Of a stretch of DNA of 64,000 bases, positions 32,939 through 44,539 are shown one piece after another. Positions within the stretch are counted from its first letter, which is position 1. Each line of letters begins with the position of its first letter. The DNA comes from Aphanomyces cochlioides (lineage: Eukaryota; Oomycota; Saprolegniomycetes; Saprolegniales; Verrucalvaceae): positions 558,001 through 622,000 of the forward strand of contig JAHQRK010000007.1 in the NCBI GenBank assembly GCA_019828595.1, read 5' to 3'. A program made the translations under genes and the position numbers. A model generated the notes under the pieces. The model did not search any database. It was not told the DNA's origin and was given only the letters and a program-made list of their open reading frames with translations.

Positions 32939-35900
32939 TCATTCGAGGCCATACTGTTTCAGCAGCCCTTTGGTAGATGGTAATCGCCGTCGGAATTTCT
33001 CAAATGCTTCCATGGGATGGTTGGGACCGGCTAACGCTAACATTGTGTCTCGGAACTTTCGCCCGAAGGCCGTCCATTCCTCCTCCGACTTTGCCTCTGC
33101 AAAACAAGCATAGGCATCCGCTGCGAGCATTTCCGACCAGACGTAGCTAACACACTGCATGAGCCCAATGTCGATCAGCTCAAGTACCTGTAGTATGTCG
33201 ACGGGTAGTGCCCTGGGAATATATGTTCAAGGGCGCAAATATACTTGTCATCGTGAAATGGCGACCGCAGAGTAAACATAGAGGAGGCTACTGTAGTTCA
33301 CTGATGGGACGACATAAATACTCTTGACTCTTGCGGCGAAAGAGATCAAACATGGCGTCTGCACTCGAATGTGGATCGAATTCATGGTGGAGCGCCAAGT
33401 CGTAGGCAGAAATCTCGAGAAACTTGTGGGCAAAGAAAGACGCTCTCATAAACGTGCTAGCTTTGGTGATTCGGTCAAAGAGTTCGTCAGGAAGGGGCTC
33501 CCCCGTCTCGACGTGGCTGGAGAGTGACTGCAGCGTCTCTGGAGACTGTTACGAGTGAACTCCCCACCTTGGAACATACCTCTGTGAAAGCAAAAGTTCT
33601 GCATGAACTGCGAGGAATACTCCGCGGCATCCCATTCAATTCCATGCGGTCGCGTGACCGCAGTGTGCTCAGCATCCGTCAATCCAATGCGAAGGCCAAA
33701 GCCAAACATGACAAACAGTGACTGGACTTCCACGAATGTCATCAAATATGGCTTGTCGTCCACCTACAATCGTCAAAGTTTGGCACCATGACTTAATTTT
33801 ATCGTACTGGCGGCGAATAATTAAACATGAGGGCAAAGACCGGAAGACGGACGTGGGCTTTCTCCGAGCGCAAGACGCGACTTCTCCCAGCGACAACTTC
33901 GATCCACGCGCCAGACCTCTTCTCCCCAGGTCTTGCGTATAAATGGTAAGGTCTTGTACAGGTCAATTTCGGGTCAGGTCACATATTAGGTCACATGACA
34001 ATATTGAAGATATCTCCACCACCAGGAAGAGTTAGAGCGCCATACTTTGTCATTCCCTAGCAGGCCTCATCAGGGTGGCGGCACGGCCTTGCGGCCTACC
34101 TGCCGCCTTGCCCGATGAGAGAAAATATAAAGAAACCCCTTTTTGGTGCACGTTGGGGGCTCCCTCCTCCGAGTCATCCGCCTGCAGAAATTTTTTCACT
34201 CAACCTCCGCTTCGCTGCGGTGAGCGCAATTTTCTGGGCGGATGTCTGACGTCGTCCGCGCAGTTTAAGGCTTTGCCATTGCAGTTTGAATGAGAAAAAC
34301 CTAAAATCTGATCAGAAAGTCGAATAAAACCAGTAAAAACCTAGAAAGAACCTGTGACCTGCACCCGTGACCCTGACCCAAAATTGACCTATAAAGGATT
34401 CTTCCGTATAAATCCAGGTAGAACTGGGCAATCACGGGCTCGCCTGGCTCTTCCATCGCTCGAATTTGATAGTACTGGACGTCAGGATGCCACGTTTCTT
34501 CGCTTACTTCCGCGGTCTACGTGAGTTGGTACGAACGGCGGTGGATGCATTGTGTACCTCGATGCGAATGCCAAAAATCTTGGCCAAAAAGTCAAACAAC
34601 CTTGGTAAAACCTGGACATTGTGTCATTTCATCCATGGGGCGGACGTCGTACTGTCGCCATGGGAAAGTAAGGTCGAACAGATTCATTGTCGACGACGTA
34701 TTTTTCCCTTCGCATTTGTTCGCCCCTAAGAAAGGCAGTGAGGACGAACCGAGGTGTCGGTGAACCATACCAATATGCGTAATCCCATGGTTTTATCGGC
34801 ATTTGATGCCCACGGATTGCTGCAAACGCTTCGAGCTCTCGCATTTCAACAGAAGCTACAGCAAAGCACTTGTCCCGCAATTCGCGCAACATTTCCTGGA
34901 CAACTTCGACAGTTGGTGCCATCTTGTCGGCGAGATTCATCTGCAAACCACGCGTAGCCTAGTAGGTTGGCTCGCTCTTGTCGTAGCTGCAAGGTTTCTA
35001 GAATGACAGGCGTATTGTCGAAGGGCCCGTCGCTGGCTCGAGCTCGATGGGCACGATAGACCTTTTCACGCGTTGCGGCATTGGAGCAGCTCTTCATGAC
35101 TGGTAGTGCACTCTTGACATCCAACAAGAGCTTCCATGGTCCATTCGCTGCAGTCGCTCCTTCGTAGCCAGCCGCAGCTGCATCCTACCGCAGTTTAGCG
35201 AGCTCCTGGCGTTGAAATAGCTGTCTACCCGAGCAAAGACAGCAAGCATTGAGTCAGGAAGGCCTTCCACGTCGCTGCGCTCGTGGAGAATGATATAAGT
35301 TGACTTGGTTGCGTCCAACAAGTTGTCATTGAATAAATCCGCCTACATGCATTGCATTTCAAGCTCATGGACGACCATGGAAGAAATTACGAGATCTTTG
35401 AGACGGACATTGACGTCGTTGAGTCGTTCTTTCGCGCCGCCCGTCAACGCCACTCCATGGAGCTTCATTTCGAGAATCGCACTATCTAAAACGCGCTGGC
35501 CGTCGTGTCAAGCGTTGCATATCCCTGGGCGAAGTACCTGTTGTTCGGTAGTCAGTGACTCCCAGTGCGGGCCATCCCGAAGCTCAAGCATGGCTTCAAA
35601 TATCTCGACGCTCTGCTGTCGTCGGCTTTGGATTGCGAGCACTTCTGCTTGGATTTCGGCCTTGGCTTCACGTAGTTCGGCTGAGTTGGACACGCCTTGG
35701 AGATGGACAACGATGCGCCAGAGGCGGTTGAGCGGGTCGTCGATGATTTCCAATCGATCCATGACGGATTCCCACGTGATGTCGTCTTGAAAGAAGGACA
35801 AATCGTCTTCAATCGCGTTCAAGTCGAGTGCATATTCGCGGATGGCAGTGCGGATGGCTGGTACAATGTCCGAGACGCGGAGCTGGGCGAACGGCGGCAG

Positions 35901-35939
35901 CGCGTAGTCCTCCAAGCATCGAGTCAACGAGTTGACCAT
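32939..35939 (-). pseudogene. M3L-6: M3-like copy with a frameshift and MITE insertion
   Basis: ATG 35939 opens MVNSLTRCLEDYALPPFAQL. Most exons are well preserved, to C-terminal YVWSEMLAADAYACFAEA...LPSTKGLLKQYGLE (TGA at 32939). Two bases are missing at about 34941, where LLGYAWFAEMNLADK is expected. A 460-base element at 33945-34404 interrupts the exon encoding IAQFYLDLYARPGEK. The zinc motif reads VMFGF but the third-ligand Glu survives (WDAAEYSSQFMQN). The MITE and the small deletion make it dead, though it keeps both promoter boxes, so it may still be transcribed. Confidence 0.85.
33945..34404. mobile_element. 460-base MITE in M3L-6, 9-base target duplication
   Basis: The insert is flanked by CGTATAAAT on both sides (33936-33944 and 34405-34413), and the joined flanks restore the reading seen in other copies. 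The ends are imperfect inverted repeats sharing AGGTCAATTT and GGGTCAGG. A 9-base duplication fits Mutator-like elements. There is no coding capacity. Part of it (GGTGCACGTT and CTCCTC) recurs at 58381-58590. Confidence 0.85.
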
Positions 35940-36024
35940 CTTAAACTTGCTCTGGCGTCAGATATGCTTGCTGGACACCACTTGACTCGTTGGACAAGGG
36001 TGAGTTAATCCAACAACTAAGTGC

Positions 36025-36038
36025 GGTGGTAACTTTGT
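36025..36038 (-). promoter_or_regulatory. Proximal box ACAAAGTTACCACC of M3L-6
   Basis: It lies 86 bases upstream of the ATG at 35939. Confidence 0.5.
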
Positions 36039-36216
36039 CGTATGTTTGTGCTCGCCCCACGACGTCGAGACGACGGCGTCGCGTTCGTCCGACGGGACCA
36101 CGGAAGAGCGCCAAATTGGACACTTCTATTGACTGCATCATGCGTTCCTGAAGCAAGAAGCGTCTGCTTTCTCTTGTGCCATCGACATGTGTCCAAAACA
36201 ACTTGCGCTCGGATTA

Positions 36217-36230
36217 GACCGACCAGATGA
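36217..36230 (-). promoter_or_regulatory. Distal box TCATCTGGTCGGTC of M3L-6
   Basis: It lies 278 bases upstream of the ATG. Confidence 0.5.
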
Positions 36231-36330
36231 TGATACAGAGACAACAGCATGGATGGGAAGCAAGGAGAGAGTGACTAAGCTGGGTGAAAATCACAGTCTG
36301 ATCGACTGGCGACAGGATCCTTCTTTGGGA

Positions 36331-36861
36331 TTATTCTGTCGCGACGGAAGACCGCTGACGGCGCTCTTGGGCGGAATTTAAGCTGACAATCAAGTCGACC
36401 ATGACTAAAAAGTCTCCATGAACCTTCAAGACGAGTCTTATCTTCAGCTTAAAAGCTGTAGATGTCGTCGAAGTCGTGGTGGGTTGGGATTCTTGGCATG
36501 CATGGGACGGTCCGCTCTGGATAAGTTGCGAGTTGTTGAACTCAATGTGGTAATCACACCACCATGGCATCGTCCTCGAGTACTGTAGCTCCATGTTGTT
36601 TCTCCTTTTTAAACAACATGGAAGGCTTTGTAGGTTGTCTGGTTTGAGTTGGAAAACGAGCGGTGGCCAGTCGTCGGTGTGTGTTGGGAAGATGTCTGAC
36701 ATGATGTCAGACAGTTCATCCACCTCGACGTGTTTGAAGAGGTCAGCATGGAGGAGCTCAATGAACGATTTGCGATGGTCGAGCGCACGTAAACTTCCTG
36801 GTGACATGGAGAGCAATGCGATGCTGTGATTGCAATTTTTGTCGTCGAATGAGACGAGCAA
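36331..36861 (-). CDS. Hypothetical protein at the array centre
   Basis: A 176-residue frame contains HRKSFIELLHADLFKHVEVD, PPLVFQLKPDNLQSLPCCLK and a hydrophobic segment FKLKIRLVLKVHGDFLVMVD. Composition is protein-like and a beta-rich fold is possible. No family is recognised. It may be the last exon of a longer minus-strand gene whose earlier parts lie towards 38.8 kb. Confidence 0.35.
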   Translation of the reverse strand: MLVSFDDKNCNHSIALLSMSPGSLRALDHRKSFIELLHADLFKHVEVDELSDIMSDIFPTHTDDWPPLVFQLKPDNLQSLPCCLKRRNNMELQYSRTMPWWCDYHIEFNNSQLIQSGPSHACQESQPTTTSTTSTAFKLKIRLVLKVHGDFLVMVDLIVSLNSAQERRQRSSVATE

Positions 36862-38998
36862 AGTTTATGATGCGGCCGCGATACAGTTTGACGTCATCAA
36901 CCTGTTCTTCTCCGTGCTTCTTCGTTGTTCATGGCTTTGTTCGCGGCCATGGAGCCATGCCCTAAAGAGTGGAGGAAGTCTTATAGCCAGGACGTAAGCT
37001 CAACTTGTGCATATCGTTGGTGTCGTCAGTCGAACGCTTTCACTGTCGCCACCGCTGATACTTGAGTGTCTGAGTTGGTCGACACGAGCTTTCTCCGTTC
37101 TTTTGGATGGTGTTTATCCAAAAACTCTGAAGATAGAGACCTGCGATTAAGGCCATAGCACGTTTGGCACATCTCGTCTTGCGTAGCACTCCACTGTGAT
37201 GTATTTCAGCTCAAATGCCCAGCGTACATACTCACGCTTGCGTCCGTCAAGTATTTCAGCCATGCAGTGAAAGACGCGCTGACTTGGATGCAGTGGCTCA
37301 GAGATCCGAAAGCATTGAAGTGGCGCATCACAATCCATACAGCGATCTAAGACAACAACGACGACCCACCGGCATACGCAGAGATGCAGACATGCTGCAA
37401 ACTGTGTGTGGTTCGATACGTACTCAGGTTTCTTCCCACCTTGCTCGTTCCTGCTCCATTTCCCGTAGCATGAGTGACGTGAGGATGACAACCTGAAAGC
37501 GTGACGGAGCGACGAGAACTCTCGGAAGCTCACCCAGCCTGGTTACACTGTAGTTGCTGAGAGTGAATATGGAATGGGAAGACGACAATCTTCCTGTGTA
37601 GAAGAGACTCAGTTCTTCTCCACCTAGAGATCTGCAGCTTCCCGCACAAAGGAGGTCGATCGTTCCGCAGTTGTCTTGAGTCCGCCATTTGTCATGAGCA
37701 GCACAACTCTAAAATCAAATACCCTTTTAAAATGATAAATTGTCTTTTAATACAAAATAAGAGGTAAATGATCTATGTCACGACCAAGCAAGCAGACGAC
37801 CAAACTCTCGTGAGGTTTGTCGACACGTTCTTTAGATTAAATATAATACGACAAAGTAATCGTGGTTTTTAGACCTGTCAACCATCCCAACCTTGTCAAA
37901 TTCCATGCTTTCAAATTGGCAATATAAAGTCTCACAGTTCATAGGGAATGAGATTTTTGAAGCAAGTCAAATCACTCAACGATTGAATCCGCGCGTGCGC
38001 TCTTCCTCCTTGCAATTTCATCTCATGGAGCCCACATTTTGGAGCTTTCTCTATATGAATGTCAGCCTCTTCGCTTTCGATGCGCATCTTTGTCATTTTC
38101 CTTCTTTGGTGGAATTTGTCCCCATCGGAACTGTTTTCGGTTTCTTTGAACCAGCTGCCGTGGCATCACCCAGACCAGTGTCATTTGATTGTCCCAGCTA
38201 CGGCGAACCGCTTTCAGCGAGCTCATTTCTTCTACATGCTTGAAATCCTCTGCTAAATCTGCGTCCTATTCGCTTTTCCATTGCGACTGTTGTGGGCATT
38301 TCTCGAGTTTGCACTTTCTTTTTTCTCACCACCCAAAATTGAAGCAACATGTGGATGGACATTTGGGGTAGGACGATTCTATGGACGAAGAATATTGACA
38401 AGGATGTGAAAGAAGGAAACATTCCCTGTGCAGTTCAAGCGCTCTACAGTGTATTCGTCATCTCGACCACGCTAAAATTGCCGTGGACATTTGCGCGCTT
38501 TCAACGGCGGTGTTTGCTCGAGGTTGTCGATATGCGCGGCGTGGAATTATGATTTCGAGATGTTGTAACTTGGGGAGGTTTTTGTCATCTGGGCTCAGTT
38601 GGCATGAGAAGTCAAGGGCGAACAGCTCGAGGATGGAAGGCGATCTGGTTTGACTCAACTGAGCAAACAACAGCCGTCTGAGTTCTCGCGTATGAGCAAA
38701 CGTGTTGAAACGCTGGGTATGGTCGAGCCGCACACGACAGTTCCGTCGAGGAATTTGCCATGGAAGATTGTCTAGACGACCTACTGTAAATGCCCGAACG
38801 AACTGTCAGGAACAACCGTGGACAGACTCGAAATCTTGACTTTGCGAGAGCGCGGACACTCCCCGCCCTCCCTCACGGTCCGAAATCAATTTCCGACCCA
38901 TATGGGAAGCGTGTCACAATCATAGTACACACCAAATGTCAGCAGTGCATCATTCCCGAAACCTTGACTTGCTGGGAGCACAATTTGTCCACGGCACA
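36862..38998. other. Centre of the inverted array, possible decayed gene(s)
   Basis: Minus-strand frames at 37147-37533 (HCMAEILDGRKREYVRWAFE) and 38458-38733 (LRR-like SILELFALDFSCQL...KLQHLEI) look coding but cannot be joined into one model. The part at 37720-37870 is AT-rich. No M3-like sequence is seen, so this is where the array changes strand. Confidence 0.35.
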
Positions 38999-41510
38999 AT
39001 GGTCAACCCACTCACTCGATGTGTCGAGGATTATGCGCTGCCTCCGTTTGCAGAGCTCCGTGTGTCGGATATTGTCCCCGCTGTCCGCACCGCAATTGCA
39101 GAACTGGCGCTCGATCTGAATGCGATTGAAGATGATCTGTCCTGCGAGGATGCGGAGATTGAATGGGAGTCCGTCATGGACCGCTTGGAAATCATCGACG
39201 ACCCGCTTGCTCGCCTGTGGAATATTGTTGCACATCTTGGAACGGTCTCCAACTCACCAGAGCTCCGGGAGGCGAAGGCTGAAGTTCAAGCGGAAGTGTT
39301 GGCGATCCAGAGCCGTCGACGGCAGAGTGTCGACATTTTCCGCGCCATGGAAGCGCTACGAGCGAGTCCTGAAGCAGAACACTTTACCACAGAGCAGAAG
39401 GTACGTGGTGCTACCGAGGGATGCACGAGTTGATGCCTTTCCAGCGACTTTTAGATCGCGAAATCGTCGAAGCGACTCTCAACGGCGTCGCGCTCTCTGG
39501 TCCAGCAAAAGAACAATTCAACGCCATCGATGTTCGCTTGCAGGAATTGGTGCGTCGGTCTTCTCTCGACTGGAATGAATTCGATGAACTTGTAGATTGC
39601 AATATTTGAAGGCAACCTGATTGATGAAATCAATACATTCGAAATCATCGTCACCGACAAGAGCGAACTTGAAGGCATCTCCGACTCGGTTCTATCCCTC
39701 TTGGCTCAAGTACTAGCTTCGATTTCCTTGAGCTCATGGCGTTTTCTTGGATTTAGAACACAGTCGCAGCTGGTTACGCTGACGCGACAACAGCCGACGG
39801 ACCTTGGAAATTATCTCTGGACATGCCATCATATTCACCAGTCATGAGTCAATGCACAAATCGAGCATTGAGGGAAAAACTCTATCGCGCGAATGCTACT
39901 AGATCAGGCACTGGTCCATACGACAATACTCCCGTCTTAATTGAGATCTTACATCTCCGCCATGAGAAAGCCTATCTCTTGGGCTATTCCACCTTTGCAG
40001 AATGCCGTCTTGTCGACAGGATGGCCCCATCAGTGGCGGCAGTCGAAGCAATGCTTGAAGAGCTTCGGAAAAAATGCTATCCCAAGGCACAAGCTGAATT
40101 GAAATCTCTGAAAGAGCTAGCAGCACAACATGGGCATCCGACACCACTCGAACTTTGGGATGTTCCATATTGGTGCGTCTTGAAATGCAACTACAGCTAA
40201 AATACTTTGTTCTTTGCTCAGGACTGAACAATATCGACAACAGCAGCACGAACTAGATGCTGAAGAGCTGAAACAATATTTTCCCCTTCATAAGGTTGGC
40301 ATTTCTCTGACTTGCAGGATCTCATTTGACCATGATTTAGGTGCTAAAAGGTTTATTTGAACTGTCGGAAGAATTATTTGGGATTCGCGTCGAAGCAGCT
40401 GATGGGGAAGAAGAAACCTGGCATCCTGACGTGCGTTTTTTCAACTTTCGCGCGTTGGAGCAGCCGGGGGAACCGATCATTGCGCAGTTTTATCTAGATC
40501 CGTACACACGACCGGGAGAGAAGATCGAAGGAGGCGTCTTCGCGGCTATCGCGTCGCGAAGTAAAACTCTCCGTACAGAGAAAGCCCCCGTTCGAAGACC
40601 TGTCTTTAGCTTGACGATGAACCAAACGCCACCAGTACTGCAGTTCAACCTCTGCGATGGACTAACTCATATTCTAGGTGGGCGACACTCCATCTTTGAT
40701 GTCATTCCAGGACGTCGAGTATTTGTTTCACATGTTCGGCTACGGACTACAAGTTGCCTTGACGACAGCAGACTACACAGCCGCATCCCGTGAAGGAGCG
40801 ATCGAATGGGACGCTATTGAAGTGCCTTCCCTCTTCTTTGTGAATTTTGTCTACCGACGAGGTACTCAAATCCACGGCCAGATGAATATTCACCGCACTG
40901 TAGATACATTTCAACGAATTTCAGGGCATTACGCGACGGGTGAGCCCCTTCCCGATGAGACGCTGGACAGATTAATTGCTTCACGACAAGTCATGCCAGC
41001 AACTAAATTACTTGGTCTCTTGTGCAAAGCAGCACGAGATATGGCGCTTCATCAACATTACGATCCGCTGTCCGCGGCTGAAACCGTATTCGATGTCGAG
41101 CGCAGACGGATTGAAAAGTAAGGATTTCTCTGGCCGATATACTCGGATTCCAACATTGAATCCTAGGTTTACGGTAATTCCGCCTCTGCCCGATGACAAA
41201 TTCATTTGCTCGTTCACACACGTCTTCATTTCAGGCTACGAAGCAGCATACTACAGGTATCATTCATCAACCTTTGCATTGAAAGTTGATGGAGTGTAGC
41301 TACATTTGGTCTGAAATGTTGTCGGCCGATGCATATTTACGATTCGAAGAAGCTGCAGATGAACAAGAGCTGCGACGAATTGGACGCGAATTCCGAGATA
41401 CAATCTTTGCACTCTTGGGCATCGAGCATCCGATGACAGCATTCAAAATGTTCCAAGGACGATTACCAAGCACACGTGCACTCCTCAAGCAATATGGCTT
41501 GGACCGTTAA
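38999..41510 (+). CDS. M3L-7: M3 oligopeptidase-like pseudopeptidase, intact
   Basis: The exons I read are 38999-39400, 39445-39549, 39596-39709, 39757-40172, 40222-40294, 40341-40634, 40678-40861, 40904-41117, 41167-41256 and 41300-41510, all joined by GT-AG introns of 42-49 bases, for about 690 residues. It opens MVNPLTRCVEDYALPPFAEL and ends RALLKQYGLDR. This copy is closest to the ancestral site: LFHMFGYGLQ keeps the first His of HEFGH (codons 40729-40743), but Glu is Met and the second His is Tyr. The third-ligand Glu is kept (WDAIEVPSLFF). One ligand pair without the catalytic base should not hydrolyse peptides. The intron after GIRVE found in M3L-1 is absent. Substrate-loop residues THVFISGYEAAYYRY remain. 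Confidence 0.88.
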
Positions 41511-41747
41511 AGTAAATCAAGTGTTAGTGGATTGTTCAAGCGGCTCCATCGAGTCTTTTGTCGGTGTGAAGCAATAATGAGGGCATTTCAACCAAATATC
41601 ATACAAGTCACAGTGTAGAACCGCCCCCCCGTATTGATAGCAACTGTCAAAGCATGGACACAACATCCCCCGACAGTTTAGTTGCCTCCATTGAGCTGCC
41701 CCCACATTACAAACGACGGTTGTGGTCTAATTCACCACCCATACTTA

Positions 41748-43280
41748 CAGTCCGCGACATGGCTATACGATCACCCCTTTTGCGAGCCATTTTTGGTCTC
41801 CTCGCCATATTAAATGCTGCTAGATGAGGTGAACAGTGATAGTTTAACATGAGAGCTCGAATGCAATGCATGTAAGTGACATTTGTGTGTTAGACGCTAA
41901 CCAAACTACATATTACTTCAATGACCCACGACATGGCTATACGATCATGACATTAACTAAGTTAATAGTCAATGCTACGGCCTTTCAATGCTACAATTTC
42001 GACGCAACGCTTGTTCATTGAGGCGAAGAGTTTGTCGAGAGAGCTTTGACTGACCTGGTTCCACGCATTTTGAATTGCAATCTTCAATTCGGACCGACTG
42101 CTGTAGGTGTGGCCATTCTTGTAAACTGTGCGCACCATTTGGCCCCACACATTCTCCATAGGATTCAAATCAAGAGAACGTGCAAGCCATGGCAACAAAC
42201 GAATATTGTTGGCGGCCATCCAATCTTTAGTCGCCTTGGAGGAATGGATGGGTGCATTGTCCTGCTGGAGGACCCAAGAGTCACCCCCAATTCGAGCCGC
42301 AGAGGGGAGGAGAAAATTCTCCAAAGTCGAACAGTACTTCGTGGAGTCTTGTTTTCCCTCTAAAAATGCAAGAGGAGTTTTCCCCCTACCAGCAAAGCCA
42401 CCCCAAACCATGACAGACCCACCACCACTCTGTCGTTTGCTGAAATACTGGGGCTCCTTCGGGAGATCCCGCCAGTAGTATTGAAGACCGTCTGGGCCGT
42501 CAAGATTGAACTTCTTTTTATCAGAGAAGATAATCTGACGCCACAGACATTCCTCAGTAATACGGAGGGTCGCCCATTCAACTCGGTTTCGACAGTGCTG
42601 TGCTGTCATTCAGGGACCAGACTTTCTCTTCTCCCAGTTGAGACGGTCACTTGATCAGAAGTTTCTCTGGACTTGTCTTTTGCCTATTGGCAACTTGTTT
42701 TCGGCTTGCAGCTGGCAGCCGTCGATTTGCCTTTGCAGGCGTCTCGAATGAGAGCGCGGACTGCCGTGGGGTTCAGCCTTGGCGTCGGTCCAGTCCGTTT
42801 TACTGAGCCATACGTGTCGGGAGAAGTTAGGAATGCTGAGTTACAGCTTTGTGAACGTCCAAGCTGCTTTGTAATCCACCGTTGAGACTTGTTGGCGACA
42901 TTCCAGGCCTCTATTTGAGCCTGCTCCTTCTCGGTCAGTTTCTTTCCTCTAGGCATCTACATGTTTAACAAAGTGAGTGTCAAGTCACGTAAATTGATTA
43001 ACGCGTTATTTATGACTACGATCTTGACGAATGACGCTTGCATTGCGTCAGGGCACTGCGTTATTCGTCTTGATTGTATAGCCATGTCGCGCGTTGACAT
43101 ACCTGTGCTCACTTGAAGGCAAATATCTCGGTGTCAACACCATCAATTTTATCCCTGGTGGCACCATAATATTGGCAAATCAAAATACTTCATTATGCAT
43201 TTGGCTATGATGCCCAGAAGTGATTGGTTAAAATTGAACAGCCTCAAGACGGGGTGATCGTATAGCCATGTCGCGGACTG
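41748..43280 (-). mobile_element. Tc1-like transposon with IR/DR ends
   Basis: Inverted ends at 41746-41777 and 43251-43282 match perfectly over 32 bases, including the flanking TA on each side, so the element is CAGTCCGC...GCGGACTG at a TA target. A second copy of CGACATGGCTATACGATCA lies inside the left end (41929-41947). A shorter partner (TATAGCCATGTCGCG, about 43077) lies inside the right end. This is the IR/DR layout of Sleeping Beauty-like elements. Confidence 0.92.
41962..42956 (-). pseudogene. Tc1 transposase, DD34E, disabled
   Basis: The N-terminal part (MPRGKKLTEKEQAQIEAWNV, then a paired-like HTH) is separated by one frameshift and two stops (42600-42690) from a well-kept catalytic part. 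In that part QIIFSDKKKFNLDG holds the first Asp, WVLQQDNAPIHSS the second, and SLDLNPMENVWGQM the Glu 34 residues on. With two stops and a frameshift the element cannot move itself, but its ends look intact for trans-mobilisation. Confidence 0.9.
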
Positions 43281-43282
43281 TA

Positions 43283-44194
43283 TATATACATTGGGCTAAC
43301 GCAAATTTTAAGTACGATGGACCGTTGAAAAAGTCGTTTTAAATTTTTGGCGGTTGGATTCAAACGGTCAGTCAAAATTGTATTTTTATTCAATGGTGCC
43401 GCGGAAGTGCGTTTCGTGGTTTTCATCGTGGATTTTAATTTTATATCTTGAACATACTATACTGGGCGGTTCATCGGGATGGAACAACTGAAAATAAAAT
43501 GGCGAAAACTGCAATTTTTTTATTCGACGCCGTCAGAGGGCCTTATTGTGAGATGTCGATTCGTTTTGTTTTCGCATCTAGATGGACTCGGATGTCATCG
43601 CGCCTGTTGGACCTTGAAGTTTGTATCCAGCCCGAACATGTCCAACTGCCTCATCGTTCACAAATCTGAAATGCCGCATTGCATGTCGAGCGATCAATCC
43701 CGCACTCGGACATCGGTGTATGGATCTCAACGCCGTGATCTAGACATGCTGTGAAGGTGTCTCGACAGGAAATCGTGTGATCATGCACTGGATAGGGTTT
43801 ACAGTCTACATTCCATGAGAAGACAGGATCGTTCTCAAACTTGATCGCATGGCGAGAGCGCATCGATCCTCCAGTTGGTGTTTTGGATCAAGGTATATGA
43901 CCTGCCGATCGATATCATGATATGGATCTAGACATGACAGCAACGTTTCTCGACAGGATGTGCTTCCGTCACGAAGGAGCTGTCTCCTTGCACGCCGACA
44001 CATCGACCCTGCAGTCAGTGTTTCGAATCGAGGTATATGGACTACAAATCAATATCATGACATGAATCTAGACATGGCAGCAAGGTTTCTCGACAGGAAG
44101 AAGTTCCGTTACGATGCACGCCGACATATCGACCCTGCGGTGTCCAAAGCGTCAATGCATGGCATGTAGACAATCACCGACATCTATTGCAAGA
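43283..44194. other. Repeat-bearing region upstream of the helicase relic
   Basis: A motif ATCTAGACATG..GCA....TTTCTCGACAGG occurs at about 43738, 43926 and 44066 (last two 140 bases apart), with GCACGCCGACA-ATCGACCCTGC also repeated. No gene is recognised. Confidence 0.5.
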
Positions 44195-44539
44195 TGAATT
44201 TTATCGGGAATCCATGCAGACAAAGATGTTCTTATTCCCCGTATTGATCCCTGCAGTGATCCCAGTAATGGCTGGCCATTTGTACTCAAACGACGACAAT
44301 TCCCCGTGCGACTTGCGTTTGCAATGACAATCCATAAATGTCAAGGCCAAACTGTGAAATACGTCTCATTGTATCTTCAAGATCCAATTTTTTCTCATGG
44401 TCAATTGTATGTGGCATTCTCACGGGTAACGTTGAAGAAGAATATCCACGTCTTGCTCCATGACGTACGTATTGAGGGTCAGGATGGGTTATGGACCCCA
44501 AATGTAGTCATTCAAGAGGTGTTAAGATCAATGTCTTAA
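44195..44539 (+). pseudogene. Helitron-type (Pif1-like) helicase C-terminal fragment
   Basis: The frame reads VLIPRIDPCSD, WPFVLKRRQFPVRLAFAMTI, HKCQGQTVKYVSLYL, FSHGQLYVAFSRVT: helicase motifs V and VI of the Rep-Hel protein of Helitrons. A stop at 44539 is at the expected C-terminus. The Rep domain and the N-terminal helicase motifs are absent from the upstream sequence, so only the tail survives. Confidence 0.8.

Larger units (their letters stand above)
35940..36330. other. Promoter region of M3L-6
   Basis: It contains both conserved boxes; no gene is seen. Confidence 0.6.
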
